Source: Bacteroidales bacterium
GTDB lineage: Bacteria > Bacteroidota > Bacteroidia > Bacteroidales > Muribaculaceae
Length of the DNA stretch: 64,000 nt
NCBI GenBank assembly: GCA_900768685.1
Contig: CAAGDX010000024.1
Location: 1 to 64,000, forward strand
Direction of reading: 5' to 3'
Shown piece after piece: positions 41,624 to 51,800 of this stretch. The position numbers were made by a program, and so were the translations under genes. How positions within the stretch are numbered: position 1 is the first letter of the stretch; each line of letters opens with the position of its first letter. The notes beneath the pieces were generated by a model, which worked only from the letters and a program-made list of their open reading frames with translations, ran no database searches and was not told the DNA's origin.

Positions 41624-44600
41624 ATGTCATTCTTAAGTTTTTTAAGCAAGATTTTCGGCAACAAGTCCGAGAAAGACCTAAAAGAGATTCAGCCTATTCT
41701 CGACAAAATCCTTGAAGCTGAAAAAGCCTTGCCAAACATCAGCAATGATGAACTCCGAGACAAAATTTCTCAAATAAGAGAAGATATCAGTGCTTCTATC
41801 CTCCAAGACCAAGAGGAAGTGGCTCGCATAAAAGAAGAAGTGGAACTGACAGAACCGTCAAAACGCCAGCCGCTATGGGACAAAATAGATAACCTTGAAA
41901 AAGATATCATAGACACCATAGATGCAAAGTTGGACTACTATCTTCCGCTCGTTTTTGCCGTAATTCGCGAAACCGCTCGCCGTTTTGCAGCAAATGAAAC
42001 AATAGAAGTAACTGCTACAGACTACGACCGTCTCCTCGCGGCACAAGGCAAAGATTTCGTTTCCATTGACGGCGACAAAGCTCTCTGGAAAAACCATTGG
42101 GTTGCAGGCGGTAACGAAATCAAATGGGATATGGTACACTACAATGTTCAGCTCATTGGCGGTATCGTACTCCACCAAGGCAAAATTGCCGAAATGGCTA
42201 CCGGTGAAGGTAAAACCCTTGTGGCTACCCTCCCCGTTTTCCTCCGTTCACTCTCCGGCAGAGGCGTACACGTAGTAACCGTGAACGACTACCTTGCAAA
42301 ACGTGACTCCGAATGGATGGGACCGCTCTATATGTTCCACGGTGCAACTGTGGATTGCATAGACAAGCACGAACCAAATACTTTGGAACGCCGTGCCGCT
42401 TACAACTGCGACATCACTTTCGGTACAAACAATGAATTCGGTTTCGACTACCTCCGCGACAATATGGCAATGAAAGCAGACGATATGGTGCAACGCAAAC
42501 CATACTATGCTATTGTCGATGAGGTGGACTCCGTGCTTATTGACGATGCCCGTACACCGCTCATCATTTCCGGACCTGTGGCAAAGGGTGATGACCAACT
42601 TTTTGATCAGTACAAGGAAAATGTGAAACGCGTGGTGGAAGCACAGCGTAAACTCGTGACACAAATCCTCTCCGAAGCTAAAACAAAGATTTCTTCCGGC
42701 GATAAAGAACAAGTGAAGGAAGGTGCAATCCTCCTTTTCCGTGCATTCAAAGGACTTCCTAAAAACAGTGCACTCATCAAGTTCTTGAGTCAGGAAGGTA
42801 TGAAAAACCTCATGCTTGAAACGGAGGCATACTATCTGCAAGACAATTCCCGCGAAATGCCGGTTATCACAGACCCTCTCTACTTTGTTATAGATGAGAA
42901 AAACCGCAGCGTGGAACTTACAGACAAAGGTATTGACGTGCTTACAGGCTCTTCCACCGACCCGAAATTCTTCGTGTTGCCGGACATCGCTGCAGAACTC
43001 TCGGAAATTGAAACTATCAGCGACCCGGAAGAACGCCAGCAGAGAAAAGACGATGCCATGCAGAACTATGCCATCAAGTCTGAACGCGTTCACACCGTAA
43101 CTCAGCTCCTCAAAGCATACACTCTCTTTGAAAAAGACGTGGAATACGTTATTGATGACGGAAAAATCAAAATCGTTGACGAACAGACAGGACGTATTAT
43201 GGAAGGACGCCGCTACAGCGACGGTTTGCACCAGGCTATAGAAGCAAAAGAAGGCGTGAAAGTTGAAGCTGCAACGCAGACATTTGCTACAATCACACTG
43301 CAGAACTACTTCCGCATGTACCACAAACTTGCAGGTATGACCGGTACTGCAGAAACGGAAGCAGGCGAATTTTGGGATATCTACAAACTTGATGTTGTCA
43401 CAATCCCGACAAACCGCCCTGTTCGCCGTATTGATATGAACGACCGCGTCTATAAGACAAAACGCGAAAAATACAATGCCGTTATCGACGAAATAAAACG
43501 TCTTCACGAAATTGGTCGTCCGGTACTTGTGGGTACCACATCTGTAGAAATTTCCGAACTCCTAAGCCGTATGCTCAAACTGAACCACATCGACCACCAG
43601 GTACTCAACGCAAAACTTCACCAGAAAGAAGCGGAAATCGTGAAACTCGCAGGACGCCCCGGTGCAGTGACTATCGCCACAAACATGGCAGGTCGTGGTA
43701 CGGACATCAAGCTTCCGCAGGAGGTGAAAGATATTCATGACCCGGAAATAATTGAAAAAAGCACAAAAGAAGGTATCGGCGGTCTTGCCATTATAGGTAC
43801 GGAACGCCACGAATCACGCCGTGTGGACCGTCAGCTCCGCGGACGTTCCGGACGTCAAGGCGACCCGGGTTCTTCCGTATTCTATGTGTCTTTCGAAGAC
43901 CAACTTATGCGTCTTTTCGCTACAGACAGCGTGATGAAGATGCTGGACCGTCTCGGACTTGAAGAAGGTGAACGTATTGAAGCCGGAATGGTTACCAAGG
44001 CTATTGAAAACGCACAAAAACGCGTGGAAGAAAACAACTTCGGTATCCGTAAACGCCTTCTTGAGTACGACGACGTGATGAACAAACAGCGTACTTACAT
44101 CTATTCTCGCCGCCGCCATGCTATCATGGGCGAACGCTTTGAAATAGACCTCCACAATATGCTCTATGACTTGATAGAAAACACTGTGAAAACGTACGAC
44201 CAGCCGTTTGACTATCAAACACTTGAGGATGAACTTATGAGAACGCTCACCATCACACTGCCATTCACGGAAGAGGAATTCCCGAGAATGTCTGTGGAAG
44301 AACGTCTCAACGCTATCCTTGATGCCGCAATAGAGATTCGTGAAAGAAGAAATAACAAAATCTGCGAAATCGCTATGCCGGTACTTAAAGACTGGGTGGA
44401 AAATCGCGGTGCTACAGGCAAAATCCGCGTTCCTATCACAGACGGCAAACGAATTTTCAACATTGTTGTGGATATCACGGAAGCATACAAGACGGAAGGT
44501 CGCTCTATTGTCAAAGAATGGCACAAGCTCCTCTTGCTCCACTCTATTGATGAACTCTGGAAAGAGCACCTCCGCGAACTTGACCAACTCCGCCAGTCTG

Positions 44601-45031
44601 TTCAGAATGCTTCTTACGAACAGAAAGACCCGCTCGTAATTTACAAGATTGAATCTTTCCACCTATTCGAAGGTATGCTGAACCAACTGAACAACAAGGC
44701 TATCAGTGCTTTGATGCACGGACAGATTTACATCCAGCAACCTACAACAGAGCAGATTCGCGAGATGCAGGAAAAACAGCAACAAGCAGCTTTGCGTCAG
44801 CCACGTGTAGAACAAGCTCTTCCGGAAAGAAAAACAGACTATTCCCGCTATCAAACTTCAAAGGAAAACGTGCCGGGAGAAAATGCTCAGCGTCAGGCTG
44901 CACTGAATGCAAACCGCTCTGCAAACCAGATTAAAACTCCGGTTGTTGTTGGTCCTAAAGTGGGACGTAATGACCCTTGTCCTTGCGGTAGCGGCAAAAA
45001 ATTCAAAAACTGCCACGGCAAAGGAATGTAA
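41624..45031 (+). CDS. secA: Protein translocase ATPase SecA
   Basis: 1135 residues, the long form usual in Bacteroidota. NBD1 carries the Walker A MATGEGKTLVATLP and VDEVDSVLIDDARTPLI (Walker B DEVD). It has an insertion in NBD1 relative to E. coli (around residues 330-420). NBD2 shows NMAGRGTDIKL and GTERHESRRVDRQLRGRSGRQGD. The helical scaffold and wing domains follow, then a Gln-rich linker and the zinc-binding SEC-C tail GRNDPCPCGSGKKFKNCHG. It drives preproteins through SecYEG. Confidence 0.98.
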   Translation: MSFLSFLSKIFGNKSEKDLKEIQPILDKILEAEKALPNISNDELRDKISQIREDISASILQDQEEVARIKEEVELTEPSKRQPLWDKIDNLEKDIIDTIDAKLDYYLPLVFAVIRETARRFAANETIEVTATDYDRLLAAQGKDFVSIDGDKALWKNHWVAGGNEIKWDMVHYNVQLIGGIVLHQGKIAEMATGEGKTLVATLPVFLRSLSGRGVHVVTVNDYLAKRDSEWMGPLYMFHGATVDCIDKHEPNTLERRAAYNCDITFGTNNEFGFDYLRDNMAMKADDMVQRKPYYAIVDEVDSVLIDDARTPLIISGPVAKGDDQLFDQYKENVKRVVEAQRKLVTQILSEAKTKISSGDKEQVKEGAILLFRAFKGLPKNSALIKFLSQEGMKNLMLETEAYYLQDNSREMPVITDPLYFVIDEKNRSVELTDKGIDVLTGSSTDPKFFVLPDIAAELSEIETISDPEERQQRKDDAMQNYAIKSERVHTVTQLLKAYTLFEKDVEYVIDDGKIKIVDEQTGRIMEGRRYSDGLHQAIEAKEGVKVEAATQTFATITLQNYFRMYHKLAGMTGTAETEAGEFWDIYKLDVVTIPTNRPVRRIDMNDRVYKTKREKYNAVIDEIKRLHEIGRPVLVGTTSVEISELLSRMLKLNHIDHQVLNAKLHQKEAEIVKLAGRPGAVTIATNMAGRGTDIKLPQEVKDIHDPEIIEKSTKEGIGGLAIIGTERHESRRVDRQLRGRSGRQGDPGSSVFYVSFEDQLMRLFATDSVMKMLDRLGLEEGERIEAGMVTKAIENAQKRVEENNFGIRKRLLEYDDVMNKQRTYIYSRRRHAIMGERFEIDLHNMLYDLIENTVKTYDQPFDYQTLEDELMRTLTITLPFTEEEFPRMSVEERLNAILDAAIEIRERRNNKICEIAMPVLKDWVENRGATGKIRVPITDGKRIFNIVVDITEAYKTEGRSIVKEWHKLLLLHSIDELWKEHLRELDQLRQSVQNASYEQKDPLVIYKIESFHLFEGMLNQLNNKAISALMHGQIYIQQPTTEQIREMQEKQQQAALRQPRVEQALPERKTDYSRYQTSKENVPGENAQRQAALNANRSANQIKTPVVVGPKVGRNDPCPCGSGKKFKNCHGKGM

Positions 45032-45060
45032 TTTGCAATAGTATAAATTCACAGATACTA

Positions 45061-45088
45061 AAAAAGGCTGCCCGCAGGCAGCCTTTTT
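45061..45088. terminator. Bidirectional terminator between secA and the convergent S8 peptidase gene
   Basis: AAAAA-GGCTGCC, loop CGCA, GGCAGCC-TTTTT: a 7-bp GC stem extended by five A-T pairs, able to end transcription from both sides. Confidence 0.9.
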
Positions 45089-45134
45089 TATTGCTATGAA
45101 GTTTGAGCCCGCCAAGGCAGACTCAAACACTAAT

Positions 45135-47285
45135 TTATCGGATTACAATTTTCTGAACGAAGTTCACGTTTTTGCCGGAAGCTTTCACAACATAAACACC
45201 GGCTGGAACATTGCTTGCGTCAAGGTTTGCAGTGTCACTTTCAGCAACTGCAGTAGCTACAGCCTGACCAGCCAAATTGTAAAGAGCAACATTGAAACCG
45301 TTTGCATCAACAGCATAGATTTCAAAAGCCTTGCTACCTGTTTCATTGATGAGAACAGTTTCGTTTCCATCAGCTTCCACCGCAGTCACACCTGCAAGTT
45401 CAAGTGCTTTTTTAAGTCCTGCGTAAGCATTCATTTTACCTGCACCACCCCATTCATTTGACATATTTGCAGGGACAGTGGCAGTTTCCTGTGCTATCTC
45501 AATAATCTGAGACGGAGTGAGGTTCGGATTAGCCTGGAGCCATGTAGCGATAACACCTGTAGCAACAGGGCAAGCCATAGATGTACCTGCAGCAGGAGTG
45601 TAGTAATGAGTTTTGCCGTTTATTGAAATAGAAGCGGTTTTTGGATAATATGAAGAATTGTAACTTGAACCTTTCACAAAGTAGTAAGACATAGCGGAAA
45701 CAAGTGCACAACCCGGAGTACAAATTGTTGGAAGTACACGTCCGTCAACCAGTTCACCGTATGATGAGAAATAAGAAGTCTCGCCAAGTGTGTTTTGTGT
45801 GTAAGGACTGATATTCTTGGTATTATATGAACCTACGGAAATGGTGTAAGGACCGCATGCCATATTGCTTATTGTTCCGTCACCTGTAGGAGTATCAAAT
45901 CCGGCACCTGTGTAGAAATATGAATAATAAGCATCTCCATATCCACGGATAGTTTGACCTGCCTGACCCTTAATTGTGATTACAGGAAGCACGGACACTA
46001 TTGAACTCTTGTTGTACAACTCACACATAACCATAATACACATTCTGTTATTGTTCGTATCCAGTACTTTATATACACCGAAGCAGCTGTTCGGATAGTA
46101 GTTTGTAAAAGAAGTATCAGTGATATCACCGGCTTCAATCATTGAACCGGAAGAAAGATATGCAGGACTTGTAATATCGCTACCTGTCAGAGGAATAGAA
46201 GTATATACCGTTCCTGAATTTTTATTTACGATAGAAAACTCCAAGTCAAAATCAGAAGCATCATCTGCATAGAAAACAAAATTACCCATAGCTTGATAGC
46301 CTGAATCAAATGGCATAAGAGCAGTACGGAGAGTGTTATCCGTAGCGGTAAATGTTTTTCTAAGTGCTATATCATCAGCCTTTTCATTTCCGGCAGCCAA
46401 GCAAATTGGAACATCCTTTGCAAGTTCGTTAAGTGCCGCAACAAAAGAATCAGAGCCATCGTGAGGACCATAATTGTCACCAAGTGACATGTTGATAACA
46501 ACAGGCTTGCCGTCTTTTTCCGCCTGCTCCTTTATTTTTGCTACACTTTCAAGAATCATAGCATCAGACAAATCTCCTGCACACATAAAGATGTCTGCAT
46601 TTGGAGCCATACCGCGATAATCCGTGCTTGTACCTGTTGCAGCACCTGCCATAATACCTGAGGTGTGAGTTCCGTGTGTATCTGATGAATCATCTGTTGT
46701 GATTGTGGAGATATTATCACCGGTTACATCTTTAGATATGGTAAGTTTGCCGGATAATTTATTTACACTCATATACGTATATCTCTCAACCCTTGTTTTT
46801 GTGAGAGATTCATCGAGGAAAGCGGCATGGTTCGGGTCAAAACCACCGTCAACAATACCGGTCAAAACGCCATCACCTTTGTATGCCTGAGTCAAGCCTG
46901 TTCCACTGTGTACTTTTTCTATGTTTACACCAAGTCGAGCCTGGTCGTTAAGCAATCTCATTGTGCGTGATACAGAAACACTTGCTACAGATGACATGCT
47001 TTCCATTTTCAGCATCTGTGCTTTAGTCAGTGAAGCCACAACGTATTTTCCTGCAACAACAGTGGAAATTTCTATCCCTGCTTCTGCAAGTTCATCTGTA
47101 GTATATCCGTCATTGAGTTTAATAATCACGGATTGTTTGTCACCCGTACTTACGGATTTTAACATTGAGTGTGAAGATTTTTCTCCTCTCAAAAACATGT
47201 GAGAGCCGAGGTCTAACTTAGACTGTGCGGATAGACTGACAGACATTGCCATCAGTGCTACGAGTGCCAAGTAAATTTTTCTCAT
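45135..47285 (-). CDS. Secreted subtilisin-family (S8) serine peptidase with T9SS-type C-terminal domain
   Basis: 716 residues with a signal peptide (1-20, LVALMAMSVSLSAQ). The catalytic triad is Asp in TGIVDGGFDPNH (about 140), His in SSDTHGTHTSGIMAG (about 203) and Ser in AAGTSMACPVATGVIATW (about 565). An insertion of about 150 residues separates His and Ser, containing a PA/C5a-like beta region. The last 75 residues (FEIYAVDANGFNVALYNLAGQAVATA ... VYVVKASGKNVNFVQKIVIR) are a type A sorting domain, so export by the type IX system and surface anchoring or release are expected. Likely role: extracellular protein degradation. Confidence 0.93.
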   Translation of the reverse strand: MRKIYLALVALMAMSVSLSAQSKLDLGSHMFLRGEKSSHSMLKSVSTGDKQSVIIKLNDGYTTDELAEAGIEISTVVAGKYVVASLTKAQMLKMESMSSVASVSVSRTMRLLNDQARLGVNIEKVHSGTGLTQAYKGDGVLTGIVDGGFDPNHAAFLDESLTKTRVERYTYMSVNKLSGKLTISKDVTGDNISTITTDDSSDTHGTHTSGIMAGAATGTSTDYRGMAPNADIFMCAGDLSDAMILESVAKIKEQAEKDGKPVVINMSLGDNYGPHDGSDSFVAALNELAKDVPICLAAGNEKADDIALRKTFTATDNTLRTALMPFDSGYQAMGNFVFYADDASDFDLEFSIVNKNSGTVYTSIPLTGSDITSPAYLSSGSMIEAGDITDTSFTNYYPNSCFGVYKVLDTNNNRMCIMVMCELYNKSSIVSVLPVITIKGQAGQTIRGYGDAYYSYFYTGAGFDTPTGDGTISNMACGPYTISVGSYNTKNISPYTQNTLGETSYFSSYGELVDGRVLPTICTPGCALVSAMSYYFVKGSSYNSSYYPKTASISINGKTHYYTPAAGTSMACPVATGVIATWLQANPNLTPSQIIEIAQETATVPANMSNEWGGAGKMNAYAGLKKALELAGVTAVEADGNETVLINETGSKAFEIYAVDANGFNVALYNLAGQAVATAVAESDTANLDASNVPAGVYVVKASGKNVNFVQKIVIR

Positions 47286-47333
47286 ATTGTCTAATAGTGT
47301 TTGTTGTAATTATATTTATTTCTTGAATTTTTG

Positions 47334-47341
47334 CAAAATTA
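47334..47341 (-). promoter_or_regulatory. -7 element for the S8 peptidase gene
   Basis: On the minus strand TAATTTTG fits TAnnTTTG, 49 bases before the start codon. Confidence 0.6.
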
Positions 47342-47397
47342 GTGATTTTTTGGGTGTAAACGGTTTATTTGTTACAATTTTTGCAAGTTTTTTAACG

Positions 47398-48642
47398 TTA
47401 CCAACCGCCTGACGCACCACCGCCACCGGTAGAACCGCCACCAAAACTGCCTCCGCTGAAACCACCGAAGCCGCCTCCACCGCCAAAACCTCCGCCGGAA
47501 CGCGGACGGACTATAATCGGTATCATAAATGCTATTGTCATCAGTTTTCCGCAATGACGGCAAACATATTTGTGAACTCCCTGTCCTTCAGAGAAATACG
47601 TCGGTTGCCTTACCACTTCATCGCCTATATGTGTCTCCGCTCTTGCTCCGCAGAAAGGACACTGCTCGAATTTTCTGCTTCCAACGTACTCCAGCACTTC
47701 CACTTTTTTGCACTTCGGGCACTGCCATGCATCGTATTCAGCAGCACCGATATGGTTTTCCGTGCTTTGAATCGGTGTGAGGCAAAGTAATCCCTCTTTT
47801 TTCGGCAAAAGGGTCATAACGTCTCCGCAATTACTGCAAATTACAGGCTCTTTGCGGACTTTATTCATAAAATACTTATTTATTGCGTATGCAATCACAG
47901 GCAGTCCGAAGCCGAAAAATGTCATCACAAGTGTCCATACATTATTTGACTGCAACTGTGCATAACGTAGTTGACGTTTTTTCTTACGCAAAGAATAATA
48001 TGATGTCAGCACAAATATAGTCATAATAAACGTCACGAACAGCGACCAACCGACAAGCACCATTATCGCTTCTTTGTCTGTCAAACCACTGTCGGCATCC
48101 GCATCATTTGCCTTTCCGGACATAAGTTCATCACGCAAAGCAGGGTCTGTGAGCACTTGCTCCATTTTTGCCACTCCATTCAGCACTCCCGCATCAAAAT
48201 CGCCCTCCTTGAATCTTGGGGACATCTCTTCACGGAGTATTCTGCCGCATACAATGTCCGGTAACGCTCCTTCCGTGCCATAACCCACACGGATTACAGC
48301 CTTTTTGATGCCTTTCACCACAAGGACAAGCACGCCGTTGTCGTTATCGCTTTTGCCCACACCCCAGTGCTGGAAAAGTTCCGTTGCAAAAAGGTCATAG
48401 TCGTCAATGCTGATTGAATCCACCACCACAGCCACCGCTTCTACGGACGTTTCTCGCCATATTTTAGCGAAAACGGAATCTATTTCCGCCTGAGTGCCGG
48501 GAGAAATAATGCCGTCCGGATTGGTGAGAAAACGTGTTCTGTTTTGCACATGAACATTCGGCACGGTTTCCGGAGTGTATGTTGCTGCGAAAGCCGTTGA
48601 CGCAATAAGGATTGAAAATATGTAAGAAAAAAATCGTTTCAT
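47398..48642 (-). CDS. TPM-domain membrane protein with zinc-ribbon and Gly-rich tail
   Basis: 414 residues. Signal peptide (1-20), TPM domain (about 30-165: FLTNPDGIISPGTQAEIDSVFAKI ... NDNGVLVLVVKGIKKAVIRVGYGTEGALPD), two membrane helices (about 195-215 and 240-260), then C-x2-C clusters (CSNCGD, CPKCKK, CPFCGA, CRHCGK) that likely form zinc ribbons, and a Gly-rich tail ending GGW. This follows the YgcG/TPM family, whose role is uncertain (photosystem repair phosphatase in plants; membrane quality control proposed in bacteria). Last gene of the hflX-dgt operon, 15 bases after dgt. Confidence 0.85.
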   Translation of the reverse strand: MKRFFSYIFSILIASTAFAATYTPETVPNVHVQNRTRFLTNPDGIISPGTQAEIDSVFAKIWRETSVEAVAVVVDSISIDDYDLFATELFQHWGVGKSDNDNGVLVLVVKGIKKAVIRVGYGTEGALPDIVCGRILREEMSPRFKEGDFDAGVLNGVAKMEQVLTDPALRDELMSGKANDADADSGLTDKEAIMVLVGWSLFVTFIMTIFVLTSYYSLRKKKRQLRYAQLQSNNVWTLVMTFFGFGLPVIAYAINKYFMNKVRKEPVICSNCGDVMTLLPKKEGLLCLTPIQSTENHIGAAEYDAWQCPKCKKVEVLEYVGSRKFEQCPFCGARAETHIGDEVVRQPTYFSEGQGVHKYVCRHCGKLMTIAFMIPIIVRPRSGGGFGGGGGFGGFSGGSFGGGSTGGGGASGGW

Positions 48643-48657
48643 GATAATTAGGATTAG

Positions 48658-49989
48658 TTATACTGCCGGGAGTTTCAGTCCGTTCAGTTTGCGGTATAAG
48701 TCAAGGGCATAAACGTCTGTCATAGCGGAAACATGGTCCACCACGGCTTGTATTCTGCAGAACAGTTCACTTGAATGTACTTCATACTGCTCCGGTACAC
48801 GAGAAAGGAGCAAGCGAGAGTAGTTCAGCTCCGGATTCAGCACGGCATGGACAAGTTTATCCAAGAGGAACGTGATGATGCTGTTACCTGCAATCTCTAT
48901 ATCCACCACTTCGCCGGACTGATATATTTTTGCCACGGAAAGTTCCGCACAAGCAGAATATCCGGCATGCTCAAGTGCCGGAATATGGTCTATAAGGCAA
49001 CCCTTGAATGTGCCTGCAAGAATAGCCTCTTCGTTATCAACAAAGACTTTTGCGGTATGGTTCACGAGGCTGCCTATAACGCAGGAACGAAGATACGCAA
49101 TTTTTTCGTTCGGGTCCTGAACTCGTGCCATATTCTGTTCCATTTTTGCCTTACGTTCACCATCGAAAAATGCCATAAAAAGGTTTATAACTTCCTGTGT
49201 GGAAAGGATTTTCAACTTGTGTGCATCTTCTATATCCATCACCTCGTAGCAAATATCATCTGCCGCTTCCACTATATAAACAAGCGGGTGACGTGCATAT
49301 TTCAGTCCTGTCGCATCTTCCACACGTTTCAAGCGGAGTTCTTCCGCAATAGTCACAAAATCTTCTTTTTCCGTAGTGAAAAATCCGAATTTGTTTTTAG
49401 TGGCAAGCGAGGATTCAAAAGGATATTTCACTATTGAGGCAAGCATGGAATACGTCATTGCAAAGCCGCCTTTACGTCTGCCGTGAAACTGATGCGTAAG
49501 CAATCGGAAAGCGTTGGCATTACCTTCAAATTTTATCAAATCCTGCCACTGCTCTTTCGTGAGCAGCTGTTCTATATCTTTTCCTTTGCCTTCGGAGAAG
49601 AAAGTGGAAATGGCTTTTTCTCCTGAATGTCCGAATGGCGGATTTCCAAGGTCGTGTGCAAGGCAAGCGGCAGCCACGATTTCTCCCAAGTGTGACAGCT
49701 TATGGCAAACTTCTTCATCGGCTGCATATTTCTTGCACAGCACTTCCGCCACCTCGTTTGCAATGGAGCGACCGCAACTGGAGACTTCCAGACTGTGTGT
49801 TAGGCGGTTATGCACAAAAATGCTACCCGGCAATGGGAACACTTGCGTCTTATTCTGCAATCTGCGGAAAGGCGATGAGAATATAAGGCGGTCGTAGTCG
49901 CGTTGAAAATCGCTGCGAAGTCCGGGCTTGCTGTCGTGATAGTCCTCAAGCCCGAAACGCTTGTCATTTATCAAGTATTTCCATTCCAT
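48658..49989 (-). CDS. dgt: Deoxyguanosinetriphosphate triphosphohydrolase
   Basis: 443 residues. HD-domain enzyme that cleaves dGTP to deoxyguanosine and triphosphate. Motifs: FRRLQNKTQVFPL, NRLTHSLEVSSCGRSIA (first His), AHDLGNPPFGHSGEKAI (HD pair) and VEAADDICYEVMDIEDAH. Full length for the family. The start codon follows the hflX stop by three bases, so the two are translationally linked. Confidence 0.95.
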   Translation of the reverse strand: MEWKYLINDKRFGLEDYHDSKPGLRSDFQRDYDRLIFSSPFRRLQNKTQVFPLPGSIFVHNRLTHSLEVSSCGRSIANEVAEVLCKKYAADEEVCHKLSHLGEIVAAACLAHDLGNPPFGHSGEKAISTFFSEGKGKDIEQLLTKEQWQDLIKFEGNANAFRLLTHQFHGRRKGGFAMTYSMLASIVKYPFESSLATKNKFGFFTTEKEDFVTIAEELRLKRVEDATGLKYARHPLVYIVEAADDICYEVMDIEDAHKLKILSTQEVINLFMAFFDGERKAKMEQNMARVQDPNEKIAYLRSCVIGSLVNHTAKVFVDNEEAILAGTFKGCLIDHIPALEHAGYSACAELSVAKIYQSGEVVDIEIAGNSIITFLLDKLVHAVLNPELNYSRLLLSRVPEQYEVHSSELFCRIQAVVDHVSAMTDVYALDLYRKLNGLKLPAV

Positions 49990-49992
49990 AGC

Positions 49993-51213
49993 TTAATCTT
50001 GCTGGGTGTAATCCTCAAAAAGGAGGTCATTGTACGGGAAACGCTGGAGGTGGATTTCCTTTGCGCGGTCATAGATTTTACGTTTCAGTTCCTCTATATT
50101 CTTACCTGTTTTGGCGGAAATAAACACGCAGTTGTCCGCAAGGCGTGACATCCAACTCTGGCGGAACTCCTCAAGCGAAATATTTTCACGACTTTTAGGA
50201 GTGAGGTCGTCTTCATCTTTAGGAGTGTATGAAAAAGCATCTATCTTATTGAAAACCATTATCATAGGTTTATCCGTAGCCTTGCATATTTCTTGCAGTG
50301 TCTTGTTCACCACCTCTATCTGCTCCTCAAACTGCGGGTGTGAAATATCTACCACATGAAGCAGCACGTCTGCTTCTCGCACCTCGTCAAGTGTGGATTT
50401 AAACGAATCCACAAGGTGTGTAGGGAGTTTGCGAATAAAGCCTACGGTGTCCGTGAGCAAAAACGGTAGATTGTCTATAATCACCTTTCTGACAGTGGTA
50501 TCCAGTGTGGCAAAAAGTTTATTTTCCGCAAAAACGTCACTCTTGCTGAGCAGGTTCATCAATGTTGATTTGCCTGCATTTGTATATCCCACAAGTGCCA
50601 CACGGGTAAGTTTGCCGCGATTTTTACGCTGAATGGACTTTTGGCGGTCAATAGCCTTAAGTTGCTCTTTGAGCCTTGAAATCTTGTCCAAGATAATGCG
50701 GCGGTCCGTTTCAATCTGTGTTTCACCCGGACCTCTCATACCGATACCGCCTCGCTGACGCTCAAGGTGAGTCCACATACGCGTCAAACGTGGCAGAAGG
50801 TATTGATATTGAGCAAGTTCTACCTGTGCTTTTGCATTTGCCGTCTGTGCACGGCGGGCAAAAATATCAAGGATAAGGCTCGTGCGGTCCAGTACCTTCA
50901 CTTTTAGTTCCTTTTCAATATTTTGCACTTGTTTGGAAGTGAGGTCATCGTCAAAGATAGCCATTGCGATATCGTTTTCCTCCACAAAAAGGCGTATTTC
51001 CTCAAGTTTGCCTTTTCCCACGTATGAAAAAGAGTTTGGTCCGTCAAGTCGTTGCAAAAACTTTTTCACGGTCATAGCACCTGCCGTATCGGCAAGAAAA
51101 GCCAATTCGTCCAGGTACTCATTTGTTTTAGCCTCATTCTGCGTAGGAGTTATCAGTCCCACGAGCACAGCCCTTTCAAGCGAATTATCTATTATTTGTT
51201 CTTTTTCCTTCAT
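49993..51213 (-). CDS. hflX: Ribosome-associated GTPase HflX
   Basis: 406 residues from the ATG at 51213, chosen because the promoter at 51232-51239 lies inside the longer reading from 51264. The N-terminal domain contains LEEIRLFVEENDIAMAIFDDDLTSKQ, then a helical linker with RGGIGMRGPGETQIETDRR. The G domain has VALVGYTNAGKSTLMNLL (P-loop), DTVGFIRKLP and VFNKIDAF. HflX splits stalled 70S ribosomes after stress. First gene of hflX-dgt-TPM. Confidence 0.96.
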   Translation of the reverse strand: MKEKEQIIDNSLERAVLVGLITPTQNEAKTNEYLDELAFLADTAGAMTVKKFLQRLDGPNSFSYVGKGKLEEIRLFVEENDIAMAIFDDDLTSKQVQNIEKELKVKVLDRTSLILDIFARRAQTANAKAQVELAQYQYLLPRLTRMWTHLERQRGGIGMRGPGETQIETDRRIILDKISRLKEQLKAIDRQKSIQRKNRGKLTRVALVGYTNAGKSTLMNLLSKSDVFAENKLFATLDTTVRKVIIDNLPFLLTDTVGFIRKLPTHLVDSFKSTLDEVREADVLLHVVDISHPQFEEQIEVVNKTLQEICKATDKPMIMVFNKIDAFSYTPKDEDDLTPKSRENISLEEFRQSWMSRLADNCVFISAKTGKNIEELKRKIYDRAKEIHLQRFPYNDLLFEDYTQQD

Positions 51214-51231
51214 TCTATTATATATAATGTG

Positions 51232-51239
51232 CAAAGTTA
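51232..51239 (-). promoter_or_regulatory. -7 element of the hflX-dgt-TPM operon
   Basis: On the minus strand TAACTTTG followed by GC, with a T-run ending in TTTTG 22 bases upstream. It fixes the hflX start at 51213. Confidence 0.65.
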
Positions 51240-51289
51240 CGCATTTTATGCCAAGGCATTGCAAAAAATGTGTAAAAATAATACACTAA

Positions 51290-51316
51290 GGGCTGCCCGA
51301 TTGTACCGGACAGCCC
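51290..51316 (-). terminator. Hairpin at the end of the surface-glycan operon
   Basis: GGGCTG (51290-51295) pairs with CAGCCC (51311-51316), extended by CCG/CGG after one mismatch. It lies 20 bases after the frameshifted GYF/TM2 gene; the following T-run is weak. Confidence 0.6.
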
Positions 51317-51335
51317 CTGATTGTTTCATTATGAT

Positions 51336-51796
51336 TTAGAACAGTGGGATTGCTGTTTGAGTGTCGATGTATTTGCGGCGGAATGTTTCATTGTCCATAG
51401 TTAGCATCACAATACCCTGGATAAACATCAGCAATGGCCATATACCACATGAGATGAAGAGAAGGAGAATTGTGAGAAGACCTGCTCCAATCTTGCCCAA
51501 ATAGAAATAGTGGATTCCGAAACCGCCAAGCAAAATAGCGAGAATACCTGCTACCATCTTTTTATCTGCTACTTCATCGTGAATAGTTGAGTATGCTTGC
51601 GGCTGATATGCTCCCTGGCAGAATGGAGGTGGGGCGGAAGAATGTCTGCAAGTTCCGGAATTGTGGAAGCTGCTACCCATGAAGGTGTGCCAACTACCCA
51701 AACGTATGAATCGCGGTTAAGACCGTACTTCAATAAATCTTGTTTTTCAAGGGGACCTACTTGTTTGCCCTGATAATAAATAAAATATTGTGCCAT
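51336..51796 (-). pseudogene. GYF_2-TM2 domain protein gene interrupted by a frameshift
   Basis: The N-terminal part (from 51796) encodes a GYF_2/DUF4339 domain: AQYFIYYQGKQVGPLEKQDLLKYGLNRDSYVWVVGTPSWVAASTIPELADILPP. The frame is then lost. In the -1 frame the expected continuation follows: PPPFCQGAYQPQAYS linker, VADKKMVAGILAILLGGFGIHYFYLGKIGAG and a second TM helix, a TM2 domain. Intact proteins of this kind join GYF_2, a Pro/Gln linker and TM2. The break lies in a short C run near 51632, so loss of one C or a sequencing error explains it. It begins 4 bases after neuB and ends the operon. Confidence 0.75.
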
Positions 51797-51800
51797 AGTT

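Noticed and set aside
42248..43507. A 419-codon ORF on the minus strand across secA
   Set aside because: It is antisense to the unmistakable SecA frame and rich in Cys, Phe and His, the usual composition of a shadow of a codon-biased gene. No start context or homology.
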